Below are positions 35,654 to 46,310 of a DNA stretch of 64,000 nucleotides, piece by piece (positions within the stretch are counted from its first letter, which is position 1; each line of letters starts with the position of its first letter). The DNA is from an uncultured Oscillospiraceae bacterium (GTDB lineage Bacteria > Bacillota > Clostridia > Oscillospirales > Oscillospiraceae). The position numbers and the translations under genes are program-made. The stretch is taken from positions 1 through 64,000 of the forward strand of contig CAJUPW010000014.1 in the NCBI GenBank assembly GCA_910588635.1, in the 5' to 3' direction. The notes beneath the pieces are model-generated. The model worked only from the letters and a program-made list of their open reading frames with translations, searched no databases and had not been told where the DNA came from.

Positions 35654-37030
35654 GTGTTCGCGTACATGAAGCAGAAGCCCAGATTTTACAGGCAGGTGGT
35701 CCTGCTGGCCATGCCCATCGTGCTGCAGAACCTCATCACCAGCGCCCTGGGCATGGCGGACACCTTTATGGTGGGCATGCTGGGGGAGGTCCCCATGGCG
35801 GCGGTGACACTGGCCAATATCCCCCTGTTCGCTTTGCAGATGTTTATTTTCGGCGTCCAGAGCGGCTCCTCCGTGCTGGTGAGCCAGTACTGGGGCAGAC
35901 AGGAGATGGACTCCATCAACCGGGTGCTGGGGGTGGCCCTGTGGGTGGTGCTGACGGTGTCGCTGATCTTCGCCGGGGCGCTGCTGGTGTGCCCCGTGGC
36001 CTTCCTCAGCCTGTTCGGCAACGAGCCGGAAGTGATCGCCCTGGCCGCCCAATACGGCTCCATCGCGGGGCTGTCCTATGTGTGCAACGCCTTTACCATG
36101 ATGTATGTGGCGGCCTACCGCAGTATGGAGCGGCCGCAGCTGGGGCTGTATATTCTGGTGGCCTCCATGGCGGTGAATACCTTCCTCAACTGGGTGTTGA
36201 TCTTCGGCAGGCTGGGCGCTCCCGCCCTGGGGGTGCGGGGGGCGGCTGTCGCCACACTGACGGCCCGCGTTCTGGAAGTTACCATCGTCATCCTCCACAT
36301 GATGAAAAACCGCTTTTTCCGGGTCCACCTCCACCTGCTGCTCCGGCCCGGGCTGGACATGACCCGGCGGTTTCTGAAATACGGCGGGCTGGTGGTGTGC
36401 AACGAGACCATGTGGGGACTGGGCACCTCCATATTCCCCACCATCATGGGACACATGGCGGGCAGCACCGAGATTCTGGCCGCCTACACCATCGCGGGCA
36501 ACATGGAGAAGATCGTCATGGTGGCCTCCTTCGGCCTGTCCTCCACGGCGGCTATCATCATCGGACGGGAGATCGGCGCGGGCCGGCAGGACAGAATTCT
36601 GGACGTGGGCAAGGCGCTGAACACTCTGGCGGTAATCTGCGGAGTCCTTTTGGGCGGCCTGCTGCTGGCATTTGTCCGGTTCGCCGCTCCGGCCTGGGTG
36701 TATCCCCTGTTCAAGCTGTCTCCCGGGTCGGCCTCGGTGGCCTCCATGATGATGACGATGATGGCCCTGGCCATGCCGCTGAAGGATTTCAACACGGTGA
36801 ATATTGTGGGCGTCCTCCGGGGCGGCGGCGATGTGAGGGCGGCCACTCTGATCGACATCGGCCCGCTGTGGGGGGTGGCTATCCCCTACGCCGCCCTGTG
36901 CGGGCTGGCGCTGAAGACCACCGTGTTCTGGGTCTACCTGGCTTTCCCCTTGGAACAGGCCGTGAAATTTTTCGTCGGGATCCGCCGCCTGCGCTCCGGA
37001 CGCTGGGTCCGGGACCTGACGAGAGCATAA
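35654..37030 (+). CDS. MATE family efflux transporter
   Basis: The 458-residue protein has about 12 hydrophobic helices arranged as two homologous halves, as in MATE antiporters that export drugs or metabolites with H+ or Na+. The first half begins QVVLLAMPIVLQNLITSALGMADTF, with GGSSV-like SGSSVLVSQYWG near 78. The start is GTG at 35654 with AAGGAG upstream. It is in one operon with the desulfurase before and the metallo-beta-lactamase-fold gene after (11 bp). The substrate is unknown. Confidence 0.9.
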   Translation: MFAYMKQKPRFYRQVVLLAMPIVLQNLITSALGMADTFMVGMLGEVPMAAVTLANIPLFALQMFIFGVQSGSSVLVSQYWGRQEMDSINRVLGVALWVVLTVSLIFAGALLVCPVAFLSLFGNEPEVIALAAQYGSIAGLSYVCNAFTMMYVAAYRSMERPQLGLYILVASMAVNTFLNWVLIFGRLGAPALGVRGAAVATLTARVLEVTIVILHMMKNRFFRVHLHLLLRPGLDMTRRFLKYGGLVVCNETMWGLGTSIFPTIMGHMAGSTEILAAYTIAGNMEKIVMVASFGLSSTAAIIIGREIGAGRQDRILDVGKALNTLAVICGVLLGGLLLAFVRFAAPAWVYPLFKLSPGSASVASMMMTMMALAMPLKDFNTVNIVGVLRGGGDVRAATLIDIGPLWGVAIPYAALCGLALKTTVFWVYLAFPLEQAVKFFVGIRRLRSGRWVRDLTRA

Positions 37031-37041
37031 GGAGGCGCGCC

Positions 37042-37884
37042 ATGAAAATTACCGTTCTGATGGAAAACACCGCTCTGGAGGGCTGCGGCCTGACGCCGGA
37101 GGCGGGACTGTCCCTGTACATCGAGTACCGGGGGAAAAAGCTGCTGCTGGATGCCGGGTCCTCGGGCAAGTTCGCCGGCAACGCCCAGGCGCTGGGCGTG
37201 GATCTGTCCGCCGTGGAGCTGGCGGTCCTGTCCCACGGCCACTACGACCACGCCGACGGCCTGCGCCGGTTCTTCCAGGTGAATGACAGCGCCAAGGTAT
37301 ACATCCGTCCCGGCGCGAACGGCCCCCATTTCTCCATGGGGAAGAATGGGCCTTACTTTATCGGACTCCACCGGGAGATTTGGGCCGGTCACCAGGACCG
37401 CTTTGTAGAGGTCGCGCAGCCGCGTCTCCTCCTGGAGGGGGCCTGGCTGATCCCTGACACGGTCCGCAATCCGGATTTCGCCGGACAGGGCGACGGCCTG
37501 CTCTATAAGCGGGGGGAGGACGACTTTGTCCCCGATGACTTCCGCCATGAGCAGTCCCTGGTGCTGGAAGGGGAAAAGGGGCTGGTGGTGTTCAACTCGT
37601 GCAGCCACACCGGGATTGTCAACATCGTCCGGGGCGTGCTGGACCAGCTGCCCGGGAAACAGGTGTATGCTGTGGTGGGCGGCTTCCACATGGCGGCCAA
37701 GGGACAGGGCGCTTTGAACTGCGCCCCGGAGTATGTTTACCGGGTGGCCGACGCCCTGAAGGAGCTGGGCGTGGAGGAGATTTACACCGGCCACTGCACC
37801 GGGGACACGGCCCTGGGCCTGCTCCGGGAGCGCTTCGGTCCCGGCTGCCGCGCCCTGGCCACCGGACAGGTATTAAATTTTTAA
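37042..37884 (+). CDS. metallo-beta-lactamase fold hydrolase
   Basis: The 280-residue enzyme has the metal motif SHGHYDHADGL (HxHxDH) near 65, SCSHTGI with another His ligand near 190, and VVGGFHMAAK near 215. The layout matches the subgroup annotated as dihydropterin-type phosphate synthases (MptE/7,8-dihydropterin-6-methyl family), though its true substrate is unproven. ATG with GGAGG upstream. It closes the desulfurase-MATE operon before a terminator. Confidence 0.87.
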   Translation: MKITVLMENTALEGCGLTPEAGLSLYIEYRGKKLLLDAGSSGKFAGNAQALGVDLSAVELAVLSHGHYDHADGLRRFFQVNDSAKVYIRPGANGPHFSMGKNGPYFIGLHREIWAGHQDRFVEVAQPRLLLEGAWLIPDTVRNPDFAGQGDGLLYKRGEDDFVPDDFRHEQSLVLEGEKGLVVFNSCSHTGIVNIVRGVLDQLPGKQVYAVVGGFHMAAKGQGALNCAPEYVYRVADALKELGVEEIYTGHCTGDTALGLLRERFGPGCRALATGQVLNF

Positions 37885-37895
37885 TGATTAGCACA

Positions 37896-37936
37896 GCCCC
37901 GGCCGTTCTGCAAGGAATGGCCGGGGATAATTTGTT
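37896..37936 (+). terminator. intrinsic terminator
   Basis: CCCCGGCCGTTC / GAATGGCCGGGG is followed by ATAATTTGTTT, just before the heat-shock promoter. Confidence 0.75.
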
Positions 37937-37960
37937 TATAATAAATTCATAAAGTGGCTA

Positions 37961-37989
37961 TTGACAATTTCCGGGGGGAGTGGTACATT
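37961..37989 (+). promoter_or_regulatory. heat-shock operon promoter
   Basis: Consensus TTGACA (37961-37966) and TACATT (37984-37989) are 17 bp apart; transcription would start inside the CIRCE element. Confidence 0.85.
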
Positions 37990-37993
37990 ATCT

Positions 37994-38020
37994 TTAGCAC
38001 TCAGAGAATATGAGTGCTAA
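37994..38020 (+). promoter_or_regulatory. CIRCE operator (HrcA binding site)
   Basis: Perfect 9-9-9 inverted repeat TTAGCACTC (37994-38002) / GAGTGCTAA (38012-38020), identical to the CIRCE consensus. HrcA bound here represses the operon; heat frees it. Confidence 0.97.
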
Positions 38021-38049
38021 ACCGATGAATACAAAGGACGGTGAGTGCC

Positions 38050-39105
38050 GTGGCACTGTCGGACCGGAAAAAGCGAATCCTCCGCGCCATTGTGGAGGCC
38101 TATATTGCCACCGCTGAGCCGGTGGGCTCCAAGGCCGTGGCCGAGCTGGCCGGGCTGGACGTGTCCACCGCCACCATCCGCAACGAGATGGCCGACCTCA
38201 CCGAGCAGGGCTTTCTGGAGCAGCCCCATACCTCTGCCGGGCGCGTCCCCTCCGCCGCCGGCTACCGGCTCTACGTCAACGAGCTGATGGACCGGCAGCA
38301 GCTCACTATTCAGGAGACGCAGCGCATCAACGACGCGCTCAACCTGAAGATGGAGGAGCTGGACCGGGTGATCGACCGGGCGGGAAAGGTGCTCTCCCAG
38401 ATCAGCGACTACCCGGTGTTTACCATGGCCGCCGCCAAGGAGCGCATCACCGTCAAACGGTTCGACCTGCTGATGGTGGAGGAAAACGCTTTCATCGCCG
38501 TGGTCATGACCGACAACAGCGCGGTGAAGAACAAGCTCATCCACATCCCCGACGGGCTGTCCGACCCCCAGCTGCAAATGCTGTCGGCGGTGCTCAACTC
38601 CTCCTTTGTGGGCCTGTCCCGGGAGGAGATGGAGGAGACTCTGGACAGGATGGAGACCCGCACCGCTCCGGGAGCCTTTGAACTGATCTCCCTGGTGGTG
38701 GAGTTTGCCATGGAGGTGCTGGCCGACCAGGGACAGCAGAAGTTCCGTACCGCCGGCCTTACCCACCTGCTGGAACACCCTGAGTACCACAGTCTGGACA
38801 AGGCCAAACCTTTGATGGCCTATCTCAGCGATGAGAGCGAGGAACACCGCATGCCCGCCACCCTGGATACCGGCAAGAACATGAACATCCTCATCGGGCC
38901 GGAGAACGTGAACGACGCATTGAAGGACACCAGCGTGGTAATGGCCAGCTACGACATCGGCGACAATATGCGGGGCGTCATCGGGGTGGTTGGCCCCACC
39001 CGCATGGACTACGCCAAGGTGACCGCCCGGCTGTCCTACTTCGCCGACAGCCTGACCCGGATGTTCGGCAAGGAACTGCCGCCCTCGGGGGAGCCCGAAA
39101 AATAA
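38050..39105 (+). CDS. hrcA: heat-inducible transcription repressor HrcA
   Basis: HrcA binds CIRCE with help from GroEL. The 351-residue protein has a winged-helix start (ALSDRKKRILRAIVEAYI, then VSTATIRNEMADLTEQGFLEQPHTSAGRVPS near 48-80) and the HrcA C-terminal domain ending with VGPTRMDYAKV near 325. Two in-frame GTGs exist; I chose 38050 because AAAGGA would lie only 2 bases from 38041. It is first in hrcA-grpE-dnaK-dnaJ and directly preceded by CIRCE. Confidence 0.95.
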   Translation: MALSDRKKRILRAIVEAYIATAEPVGSKAVAELAGLDVSTATIRNEMADLTEQGFLEQPHTSAGRVPSAAGYRLYVNELMDRQQLTIQETQRINDALNLKMEELDRVIDRAGKVLSQISDYPVFTMAAAKERITVKRFDLLMVEENAFIAVVMTDNSAVKNKLIHIPDGLSDPQLQMLSAVLNSSFVGLSREEMEETLDRMETRTAPGAFELISLVVEFAMEVLADQGQQKFRTAGLTHLLEHPEYHSLDKAKPLMAYLSDESEEHRMPATLDTGKNMNILIGPENVNDALKDTSVVMASYDIGDNMRGVIGVVGPTRMDYAKVTARLSYFADSLTRMFGKELPPSGEPEK

Positions 39106-39132
39106 AGAATGAGCCGTGAAGGAGCATGAGTT

Positions 39133-39699
39133 GTGAGTAAGAAGAAAGAAAAGACCGCCCCAGAGACGGAAGCTGCCGAGGTGAAAGGGGCCGGGGAGGC
39201 CGAGGCCGCCCAGGCCGAGGCGGAGTCCCGGGCCGGCGCCCCCGGCTCCGAGCCGGAGGAACCGGCGGAGGAGACTTCGGTGGTGGAGCAGGTGGTTCCC
39301 AAGGACCAGTTCCTGCGTCTGGCCGCCGAGTATGACAACTACCGCAAGCGCACCGCCAAGGAGAAGGAGAACCTGTGGACCGAGGCCAAGGCGGACACCG
39401 TCCAGGCATTTCTCCCTGTCTATGACAACCTGGATCGGGCCATGAAGCAGGAGACCGCCGACGAGGCCTATAAGAAGGGCGTGGAGATGACTATGAACCA
39501 GCTGAAAGAGGTCTTTGCCAAGCTGGGAGTCACCGAGATTGAGGCGGAGGGCAGGCCCTTCGACCCCAACCTTCACAACGCCGTTATGCACATTGAGGAC
39601 GAGAACCTGGGGGAAAATACCGTGGCCCAGGTGTTCCAGGCCGGCTTTATGCTGGGAGAGAAGGTCATCCGGTTCGCCATGGTGCAGGTGGCAAATTAA
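39133..39699 (+). CDS. grpE: nucleotide exchange factor GrpE
   Basis: GrpE releases ADP from DnaK. The 188-residue protein has an acidic, Ala/Glu-rich disordered start (about 1-50), a long dimer helix (about 55-110, with FLRLAAEYDNYRKRTAKE) and the beta domain with RPFDPNLHNAVMH and GEKVIRFAMVQVAN at the end. GTG start with GAAGGAG upstream. Confidence 0.95.
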   Translation: MSKKKEKTAPETEAAEVKGAGEAEAAQAEAESRAGAPGSEPEEPAEETSVVEQVVPKDQFLRLAAEYDNYRKRTAKEKENLWTEAKADTVQAFLPVYDNLDRAMKQETADEAYKKGVEMTMNQLKEVFAKLGVTEIEAEGRPFDPNLHNAVMHIEDENLGENTVAQVFQAGFMLGEKVIRFAMVQVAN

Positions 39700-39742
39700 C
39701 TTTGTAAACACCAATCTTTCATATATTTAGGAGGAAAACATT

Positions 39743-41596
<1,854 letters not shown>

Positions 41597-41610
41597 TTCT
41601 GCACCGGAAT

Positions 41611-41692
41611 GTAGGGGCCGCCGCCCTCGGCGGCCCGCCGAAAACGTGCGGAAAACCTGAAAAACCGGGCCGCCCAGGGGGGCGGCCCCTAC
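41611..41692 (+). repeat. GTAGGGGC palindromic repeat, long copy
   Basis: The 82-bp element has inverted ends GTAGGGGCCGCC / GGCGGCCCCTAC. The left 26 bp and right 26 bp closely match the copy at 19044; the 30-bp middle is different and AT-richer. It lies within the heat-shock operon between dnaK and dnaJ. Confidence 0.8.
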
Positions 41693-41748
41693 GGAGAAAG
41701 GCGGGGCCTCTGTGCCCCGCCGCTTTCCGCGCTGAGAGGTGATAACAT

Positions 41749-42903
41749 ATGGCAGACCAAAAACGAGATTATTACGAGGTTCTGGGCCTGTCCAAGGGCG
41801 CGTCGGAGGAGGAGCTGAAGAAGGCCTACCGCAAGCTGGCCAAGAAGTACCACCCCGACGTGAACCCCGGGGACAAGGACGCGGAGTCCAAGTTCAAGGA
41901 AATCAACGAGGCGTACGCCGTCCTGTCCGACCCGGAGAAGAAGGCCCGATACGACCAGTTCGGCTTTGCCGGGGTGGACCCCAGCTATGGCGGGGGCGGA
42001 GCGGGCGGCTTCGGCTTCGACATGGGGGACATTGACCTGGGCGACATTTTCGGCTCCTTCTTCGGCGGGGGCTTTGGGGGCGGCTTCGGCGGAGGCGGCT
42101 CCAGGCGAAACGGACCCCAGAAGGGGGAGAGCCTGCGGGTCAATCTGGCCCTCACCTTTGAGGAGGCGGCTTTCGGCTGCAGCAAAGAGATTGAGCTGAA
42201 CCGCACGGAACAGTGCGACGAGTGCCGCGGTTCCGGCTGCGCCGCGGGCACCACCGCCGAAACCTGCCCCGACTGCCGGGGTGCCGGTCAGGTACGCATC
42301 CAGCGGGGGGCCGGCGGCTTCGCTTTCTCCACCACCACCACCTGCTCCAAATGCCGGGGCGCCGGTAAAATCATCCACACCCCCTGCAAGAAGTGCGGCG
42401 GGGCGGGCAGCGTGAGGAAGAAGCAGCGGGTGTCAGTCACCATCCCGGCGGGCATCGACGACGGCCAGGCCGTCTCTATGCGGGGCCAGGGCAACGCCGG
42501 CGTCAACGGCGGCCCCTCCGGCGACCTGCTGGTGCGGGTGCAGATCAAGCCCCACCCCCGGTTCCAGCGGGAGGGCACCACCGTAATGTACGAGTGCCCG
42601 GTGAGCTTCTGCCAGGCGGCCCTGGGCGCCGAGCTGGAGATTCCCACCATTGACGGCAAGGTAAAGTACAATCTGCCCGCCGGCACCCAGACGGGCACCA
42701 CTTTCCGTCTGCGGGGGAAGGGTATCCCCGAGCTGCGCAGCAGCCGCCGGGGCGACCAGTATGTCACCGTCCGGGTGCAGGTGCCCGAGTCCCTCAACGC
42801 CGAGCAGAAAGCGGCCCTCCATGCCTTCGCCGCCGCCATGGGCGAGGAGGTCGCCGAAACCGGCTTGAAAGGGCTGTTCGACAAGAAAAAACGAAAAAAA
42901 TAG
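41749..42903 (+). CDS. dnaJ: chaperone DnaJ (Hsp40)
   Basis: The 384-residue co-chaperone stimulates DnaK ATPase. It has a J domain with HPD (KYHPDVNPG) near 35, a Gly/Phe-rich segment (about 75-125), four CxxCxGxG zinc repeats ([32 protein letters not shown]; about 155-220) and the C-terminal peptide-binding domains. ATG with GAGAGGTG upstream. It is the last gene of the heat-shock operon. Confidence 0.97.
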   Translation: MADQKRDYYEVLGLSKGASEEELKKAYRKLAKKYHPDVNPGDKDAESKFKEINEAYAVLSDPEKKARYDQFGFAGVDPSYGGGGAGGFGFDMGDIDLGDIFGSFFGGGFGGGFGGGGSRRNGPQKGESLRVNLALTFEEAAFGCSKEIELNRTEQCDECRGSGCAAGTTAETCPDCRGAGQVRIQRGAGGFAFSTTTTCSKCRGAGKIIHTPCKKCGGAGSVRKKQRVSVTIPAGIDDGQAVSMRGQGNAGVNGGPSGDLLVRVQIKPHPRFQREGTTVMYECPVSFCQAALGAELEIPTIDGKVKYNLPAGTQTGTTFRLRGKGIPELRSSRRGDQYVTVRVQVPESLNAEQKAALHAFAAAMGEEVAETGLKGLFDKKKRKK

Positions 42904-42908
42904 TCGGG

Positions 42909-42940
42909 AAATCAGCCTTGCGTTGTAAGGCTGATTTTTT
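42909..42940 (+). terminator. terminator of the heat-shock operon
   Basis: AAATCAGCCTT / AAGGCTGATTT with a 7-base loop is followed by TTT. The next 160 bp up to the ftsE promoter hold nothing I can identify. Confidence 0.88.
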
Positions 42941-43102
42941 ATAAGCTGAGGCAGGAGCCGGGGAATCGGGAAATTGCCTCTTGCCTTTCTGAGGAGAATA
43001 GGTTACAATAAGGTTACAAAGATGACAAAGCAGTTAAAAAACGATGGGCAGGCACATAAGAAGAAGGGCCTGTTTGTTCACAGATTGTACATGGTTTACA
43101 TA

Positions 43103-43131
43103 TTTACATCATACAGGGACTGTGGTAAACT
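43103..43131 (+). promoter_or_regulatory. promoter of ftsEX
   Basis: TTTACA (43103-43108) and TAAACT (43126-43131) are 17 bp apart, with an extended TGG before the -10. Confidence 0.6.
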
Positions 43132-43177
43132 AAATATTTGAGAGAAAAATTGGCTGAGCTAAGGAGCGGGTCACGCG

Positions 43178-43867
43178 ATGGTACGCTTTATTGATGTACA
43201 TAAAGAATACGACAACGGCACCAAGGCGCTGAAAGGGGTTAATGTACGCATCGACGACGGGGAGTTCGTCTTTCTGGTGGGACCCTCCGGCTCCGGGAAA
43301 TCCACGCTGATTAAGCTGATTACCGCGGAGATCGCCCCCACCGAAGGCCGGGTGATGGTAAACGGCTTTAATCTGAATACCATCGCCCCCCGGCAGGTCC
43401 CGCTCATGCGCCGCACCCTGGGCATCATCTTTCAGGACTTCCGGCTGATTGAGAAAAAGACGGTATATGAAAATCTGGCCTTCTCCATGCGGGCCATCGG
43501 GGCCTCAAACCGGGAGCTGCGCCGGCGCATCCCCTATGTGCTCCAGCTGGTAGGGCTGGACAAGAAGGGCGACCGCTTCCCCGGCCAGCTCTCCGGCGGC
43601 GAGCAGCAGCGGGTGGCCATCGCCCGGGCGCTGGTGAACAACCCAAGCATGATTATCGCCGACGAGCCTACGGGAAATCTGGACCCCCAGCGCTCCCTGG
43701 AGATTATGATGCTGCTGGAGCGCATCAACGAGCTGGGCACCACCGTGCTGGTGGTCACCCACGAGAAGAATCTGGTCAACCGCTTCACCAAACGGGTGGT
43801 GGCCATCGAGAACGGTCGCGTCATCAGCGACGGAACAGGCGGTTACTATCATGGCGAGAAGATTTGA
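43178..43867 (+). CDS. ftsE: cell division ATP-binding protein FtsE
   Basis: The 229-residue ABC ATPase has Walker A GPSGSGKST near 37-45, Q-loop FQDFRL, signature LSGGEQQR near 137, Walker B IIADEPTGNLD near 158 and the H-loop VTHE. With FtsX it transmits a cytoplasmic signal to peptidoglycan hydrolases outside. ATG start; overlaps ftsX by 17 bp. Confidence 0.96.
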   Translation: MVRFIDVHKEYDNGTKALKGVNVRIDDGEFVFLVGPSGSGKSTLIKLITAEIAPTEGRVMVNGFNLNTIAPRQVPLMRRTLGIIFQDFRLIEKKTVYENLAFSMRAIGASNRELRRRIPYVLQLVGLDKKGDRFPGQLSGGEQQRVAIARALVNNPSMIIADEPTGNLDPQRSLEIMMLLERINELGTTVLVVTHEKNLVNRFTKRVVAIENGRVISDGTGGYYHGEKI

Positions 43868-44744
43868 CGCGGGATACTACATCAGCGAGGGCTTCCACTC
43901 CATCTTTACCCACGGCTTCATGTCCTTCGCCGCGGTGTGTATGATCGTGGCCTGCCTGATTATCATGGGTTCCTTCACTCTGCTGGCGGTGAATCTGGAT
44001 AACATGCTGGGCGACCTGGAAAACGAGAACGAGATGCTGGTCTACGTAGACGACAGCCTCAACGAGGAGCAGGCCAGGGCCCTCCAGCCCAAACTGGCCC
44101 AGGTGGACAATGTGTCTCAGCTCACCTTTGTGACCAGAGAGGCGGCGCTGGAGGACTTCCGGTCCAAGCGGGAGAGCAACGCCGATCTGCTGGACGACCT
44201 GCCCGACGACACCCTCCGGGACCGCTACCGGGTCCATGTGGTGGACATCGAGCGGATGGCACAGACCAAGGAGGCACTGGAGGATGTGGAGGGCGTGGCC
44301 TGGGTCCGGGCCGCAATTGAAATCGCAGACGGCTTTGTGCTGGTGCGCAATATCGCCACCGGCGTGGCCTTGGCTCTGGTCGGCGTGCTGCTGGTGGTGT
44401 CCCTGTTCATCATTGCCAACACCATCAAGCTGGCCACCTTCTACCGCCGGGAGGAGATCGCCATTATGAAGATGTGCGGCGCCACCGACGGCTTTATCGA
44501 GTGGCCCTTCGTGGTGGAGGGGATGATTCTGGGGCTGACCGGCGCGTTCATCGCCTTTTTCGTCCAGTGGGGGCTGTATCAGCTGGTGGCCAAGCTGGCC
44601 GTCCAGGGCAACGGACTGTCCTTGGTGACCATGATAAGCTACACTTCCATGTCCACCACCATTCTGGCCGTATTCTGCAGCGTGGGCGCCGTTATCGGCG
44701 TGGGCGGCTCGCTGTTGGCCATCCGAAAGTTTTTGCAGGTTTGA
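43851..44744 (+). CDS. ftsX: cell division protein FtsX
   Basis: The 297-residue permease-like protein has a first membrane helix at about 25-47, a large extracellular loop (about 48-165) with the FtsX ECD1 pattern, and three C-terminal helices (about 165-190, 215-240, 262-285). The stretch FYRREEIAIMKMCGATDGFI near 195-215 is typical of FtsX. It probably activates the M23 hydrolase encoded just downstream. Confidence 0.95.
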   Translation: MARRFDAGYYISEGFHSIFTHGFMSFAAVCMIVACLIIMGSFTLLAVNLDNMLGDLENENEMLVYVDDSLNEEQARALQPKLAQVDNVSQLTFVTREAALEDFRSKRESNADLLDDLPDDTLRDRYRVHVVDIERMAQTKEALEDVEGVAWVRAAIEIADGFVLVRNIATGVALALVGVLLVVSLFIIANTIKLATFYRREEIAIMKMCGATDGFIEWPFVVEGMILGLTGAFIAFFVQWGLYQLVAKLAVQGNGLSLVTMISYTSMSTTILAVFCSVGAVIGVGGSLLAIRKFLQV

Positions 44745-44767
44745 AACTGAGATAAGGAGGCCGCGAT

Positions 44768-44869
44768 ATGAAACGGCAGAAAAAACAGAAAATTTTTATA
44801 TCCGTCATGGCCGGTTTTTTGGCGCTGTTGATGCTGCTGCCCATTCTGGCGAATATCTTTATCCGATAG
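44768..44869 (+). CDS. 33-residue single-span membrane peptide
   Basis: ATG with an ideal AAGGAGG upstream opens a 33-codon frame. It has a very basic start (MKRQKKQK), one hydrophobic helix of about 22 residues and the end NIFIR. It lies 23 bp after ftsX and 12 bp before the M23 hydrolase, so it is within the ftsEX operon. I recognise no family. A small regulator or chaperone of the FtsEX-hydrolase complex is a reasonable guess only. Confidence 0.7.
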   Translation: MKRQKKQKIFISVMAGFLALLMLLPILANIFIR

Positions 44870-44881
44870 GAGGGAGCGGTT

Positions 44882-46129
44882 GTGAAGAAAAAAAGATATT
44901 TCCGCCGGGGACTGAGTCTGCTCCTGGCGCTGGCCCTGTTCCTGCCTCTGGCCGGACGGGAGATGGTGATGGAGAGTTCCGCCGTCACCAAGGCGGAGAT
45001 CGACGCGCTGAAAGACAAATCCGGCAGTATCGCCTCCCAGAAGAAGGAGATTCAAAGCCAGTTGAAGGCGCTTCAGGCGGACAAGAGCAGCGCCATGAAG
45101 AAGAAGCAGCTGCTGGAGGACCAGATCGACCTGACCCGCCAGGAGATATCCAACATCAACGAGCAAATTGCCATGTACGACAAGCTCATCAACGAAAAGA
45201 CGGTCGAGCTGGAGCAGGCGGAGGCGGACGAGAAGGCTCAGTTCGAGCTGTTCTGCCGGCGCATGCGGTACATGGAGGAACAGGGGGAGGAGACCTCTTA
45301 CTGGGCCATTCTGTTCTCCTCCAGCAGCTTTGCCGAGCTGCTGGACAGCTACATGATGATCGAGGAGATTATCCAGTACGACAACAAGGTGGTGGACGAC
45401 CTGGTGGCGCTCCAGGAGAAGGTGACCGCCGACAGGACGGAGCTGGAGGAGGCCCAGACCGAGCAGGAGGAGGCCAAGGCCCGGCAGCTGGCCGTCCAGG
45501 AGGAGCTGAAGAGTCAGGAGGCGGAGGTGGACAAGCTCATCGCCGAGATCAACGCCCAGGAGGATGTGCTGGAGGAGATGGAGGCGGAGCTGAACAAGGC
45601 CGCCAAGGAGCTGGACGCCCAGATCAAGGCCAAGGAGAAGGAGTACGCCGCTCAGATTGCCAAGGTGCCCAGCGAGTCGGGCTACCTGTGGCCGCTGTCC
45701 GGCAGCTACAACGTGCTGTCCTCCCTGTTCGGTCCCCGGCTCCACCCCGTGACCCACAAGCCGGGCAACCACTCGGGCATTGACATCCCGGCCCCCTCGG
45801 GCACTAAAATCTACGCCGCCAAGAGCGGGGTGGTGATCCATGCCGCCAAGGGCACCGGCGGCTACTGGTCCTATGGCAACTACGTCATCGTCTCCCACAG
45901 CGACGGCACCAGTACCCTCTACGCCCACATGAGCCGCATCGGCTGCAAGCAGGGCCAGACGGTGAAGCAGGGAGACGTGATCGGCTACGTGGGTACCACA
46001 GGCCGCTCCACCGGCAACCACCTCCATTTTGAGGTCCGCGTGGGCTCCACCCGGAAGGACCCCGTGAACTACTTCAAGGACAAGGCGCTGTACGTGCGCG
46101 ACAGCGGCAGGCTGGTGTCCATCTGGTAG
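44882..46129 (+). CDS. secreted M23 peptidase with coiled coil (PcsB/EnvC-like)
   Basis: The 415-residue protein has a signal peptide (about 1-28, ending GREMVMES), a long coiled coil (about 35-270, Glu/Lys/Gln-rich) and a C-terminal LytM/M23 zinc peptidase: HSGIDIPAPSG (His and Asp ligands near 300), YAHMSR and NHLHFEV (HxH near 385). All four metal-site positions are present, so it should be active rather than a pure activator. The coiled coil plus M23 layout beside ftsEX fits a hydrolase switched on by FtsEX during division. GTG start with GGAGGGAG upstream. Confidence 0.93.
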   Translation: MKKKRYFRRGLSLLLALALFLPLAGREMVMESSAVTKAEIDALKDKSGSIASQKKEIQSQLKALQADKSSAMKKKQLLEDQIDLTRQEISNINEQIAMYDKLINEKTVELEQAEADEKAQFELFCRRMRYMEEQGEETSYWAILFSSSSFAELLDSYMMIEEIIQYDNKVVDDLVALQEKVTADRTELEEAQTEQEEAKARQLAVQEELKSQEAEVDKLIAEINAQEDVLEEMEAELNKAAKELDAQIKAKEKEYAAQIAKVPSESGYLWPLSGSYNVLSSLFGPRLHPVTHKPGNHSGIDIPAPSGTKIYAAKSGVVIHAAKGTGGYWSYGNYVIVSHSDGTSTLYAHMSRIGCKQGQTVKQGDVIGYVGTTGRSTGNHLHFEVRVGSTRKDPVNYFKDKALYVRDSGRLVSIW

Positions 46130-46150
46130 CAGACAGATAATACAGAACGT

Positions 46151-46190
46151 CAAACAGGCTCCGCCGGCGCGGGGCCTGTTTGTTGAAAAA
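46151..46190 (+). terminator. terminator of the ftsEX operon
   Basis: CAAACAGGC (46151-46159) / GCCTGTTTG (46174-46182) with a GC-rich loop that also pairs, followed by TTG and A-rich sequence. Confidence 0.65.
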
Positions 46191-46222
46191 ACAGGAAAAG
46201 AGCGGGAAAAGGAAAATTGGGC

Positions 46223-46251
46223 TTGATATCTGAGAATTTTTGTTGTAAAAT
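46223..46251 (+). promoter_or_regulatory. promoter of the deacetylase gene
   Basis: TTGATA (46223-46228) and TAAAAT (46246-46251) are 17 bp apart. Confidence 0.72.
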
Positions 46252-46310
46252 GATTGCGCTGATATTTTAAAAGGCGTATTATGCCCAAATTGCGGAAAGG
46301 GGGGAGGTCT

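Noticed and set aside
35941..37884. A 647-codon plus-strand frame that could be a fusion protein
   Set aside because: Only its last 280 codons are meaningful (metallo-beta-lactamase fold, with its own GGAGG and ATG at 37042); the earlier part is an out-of-frame reading of the MATE gene.
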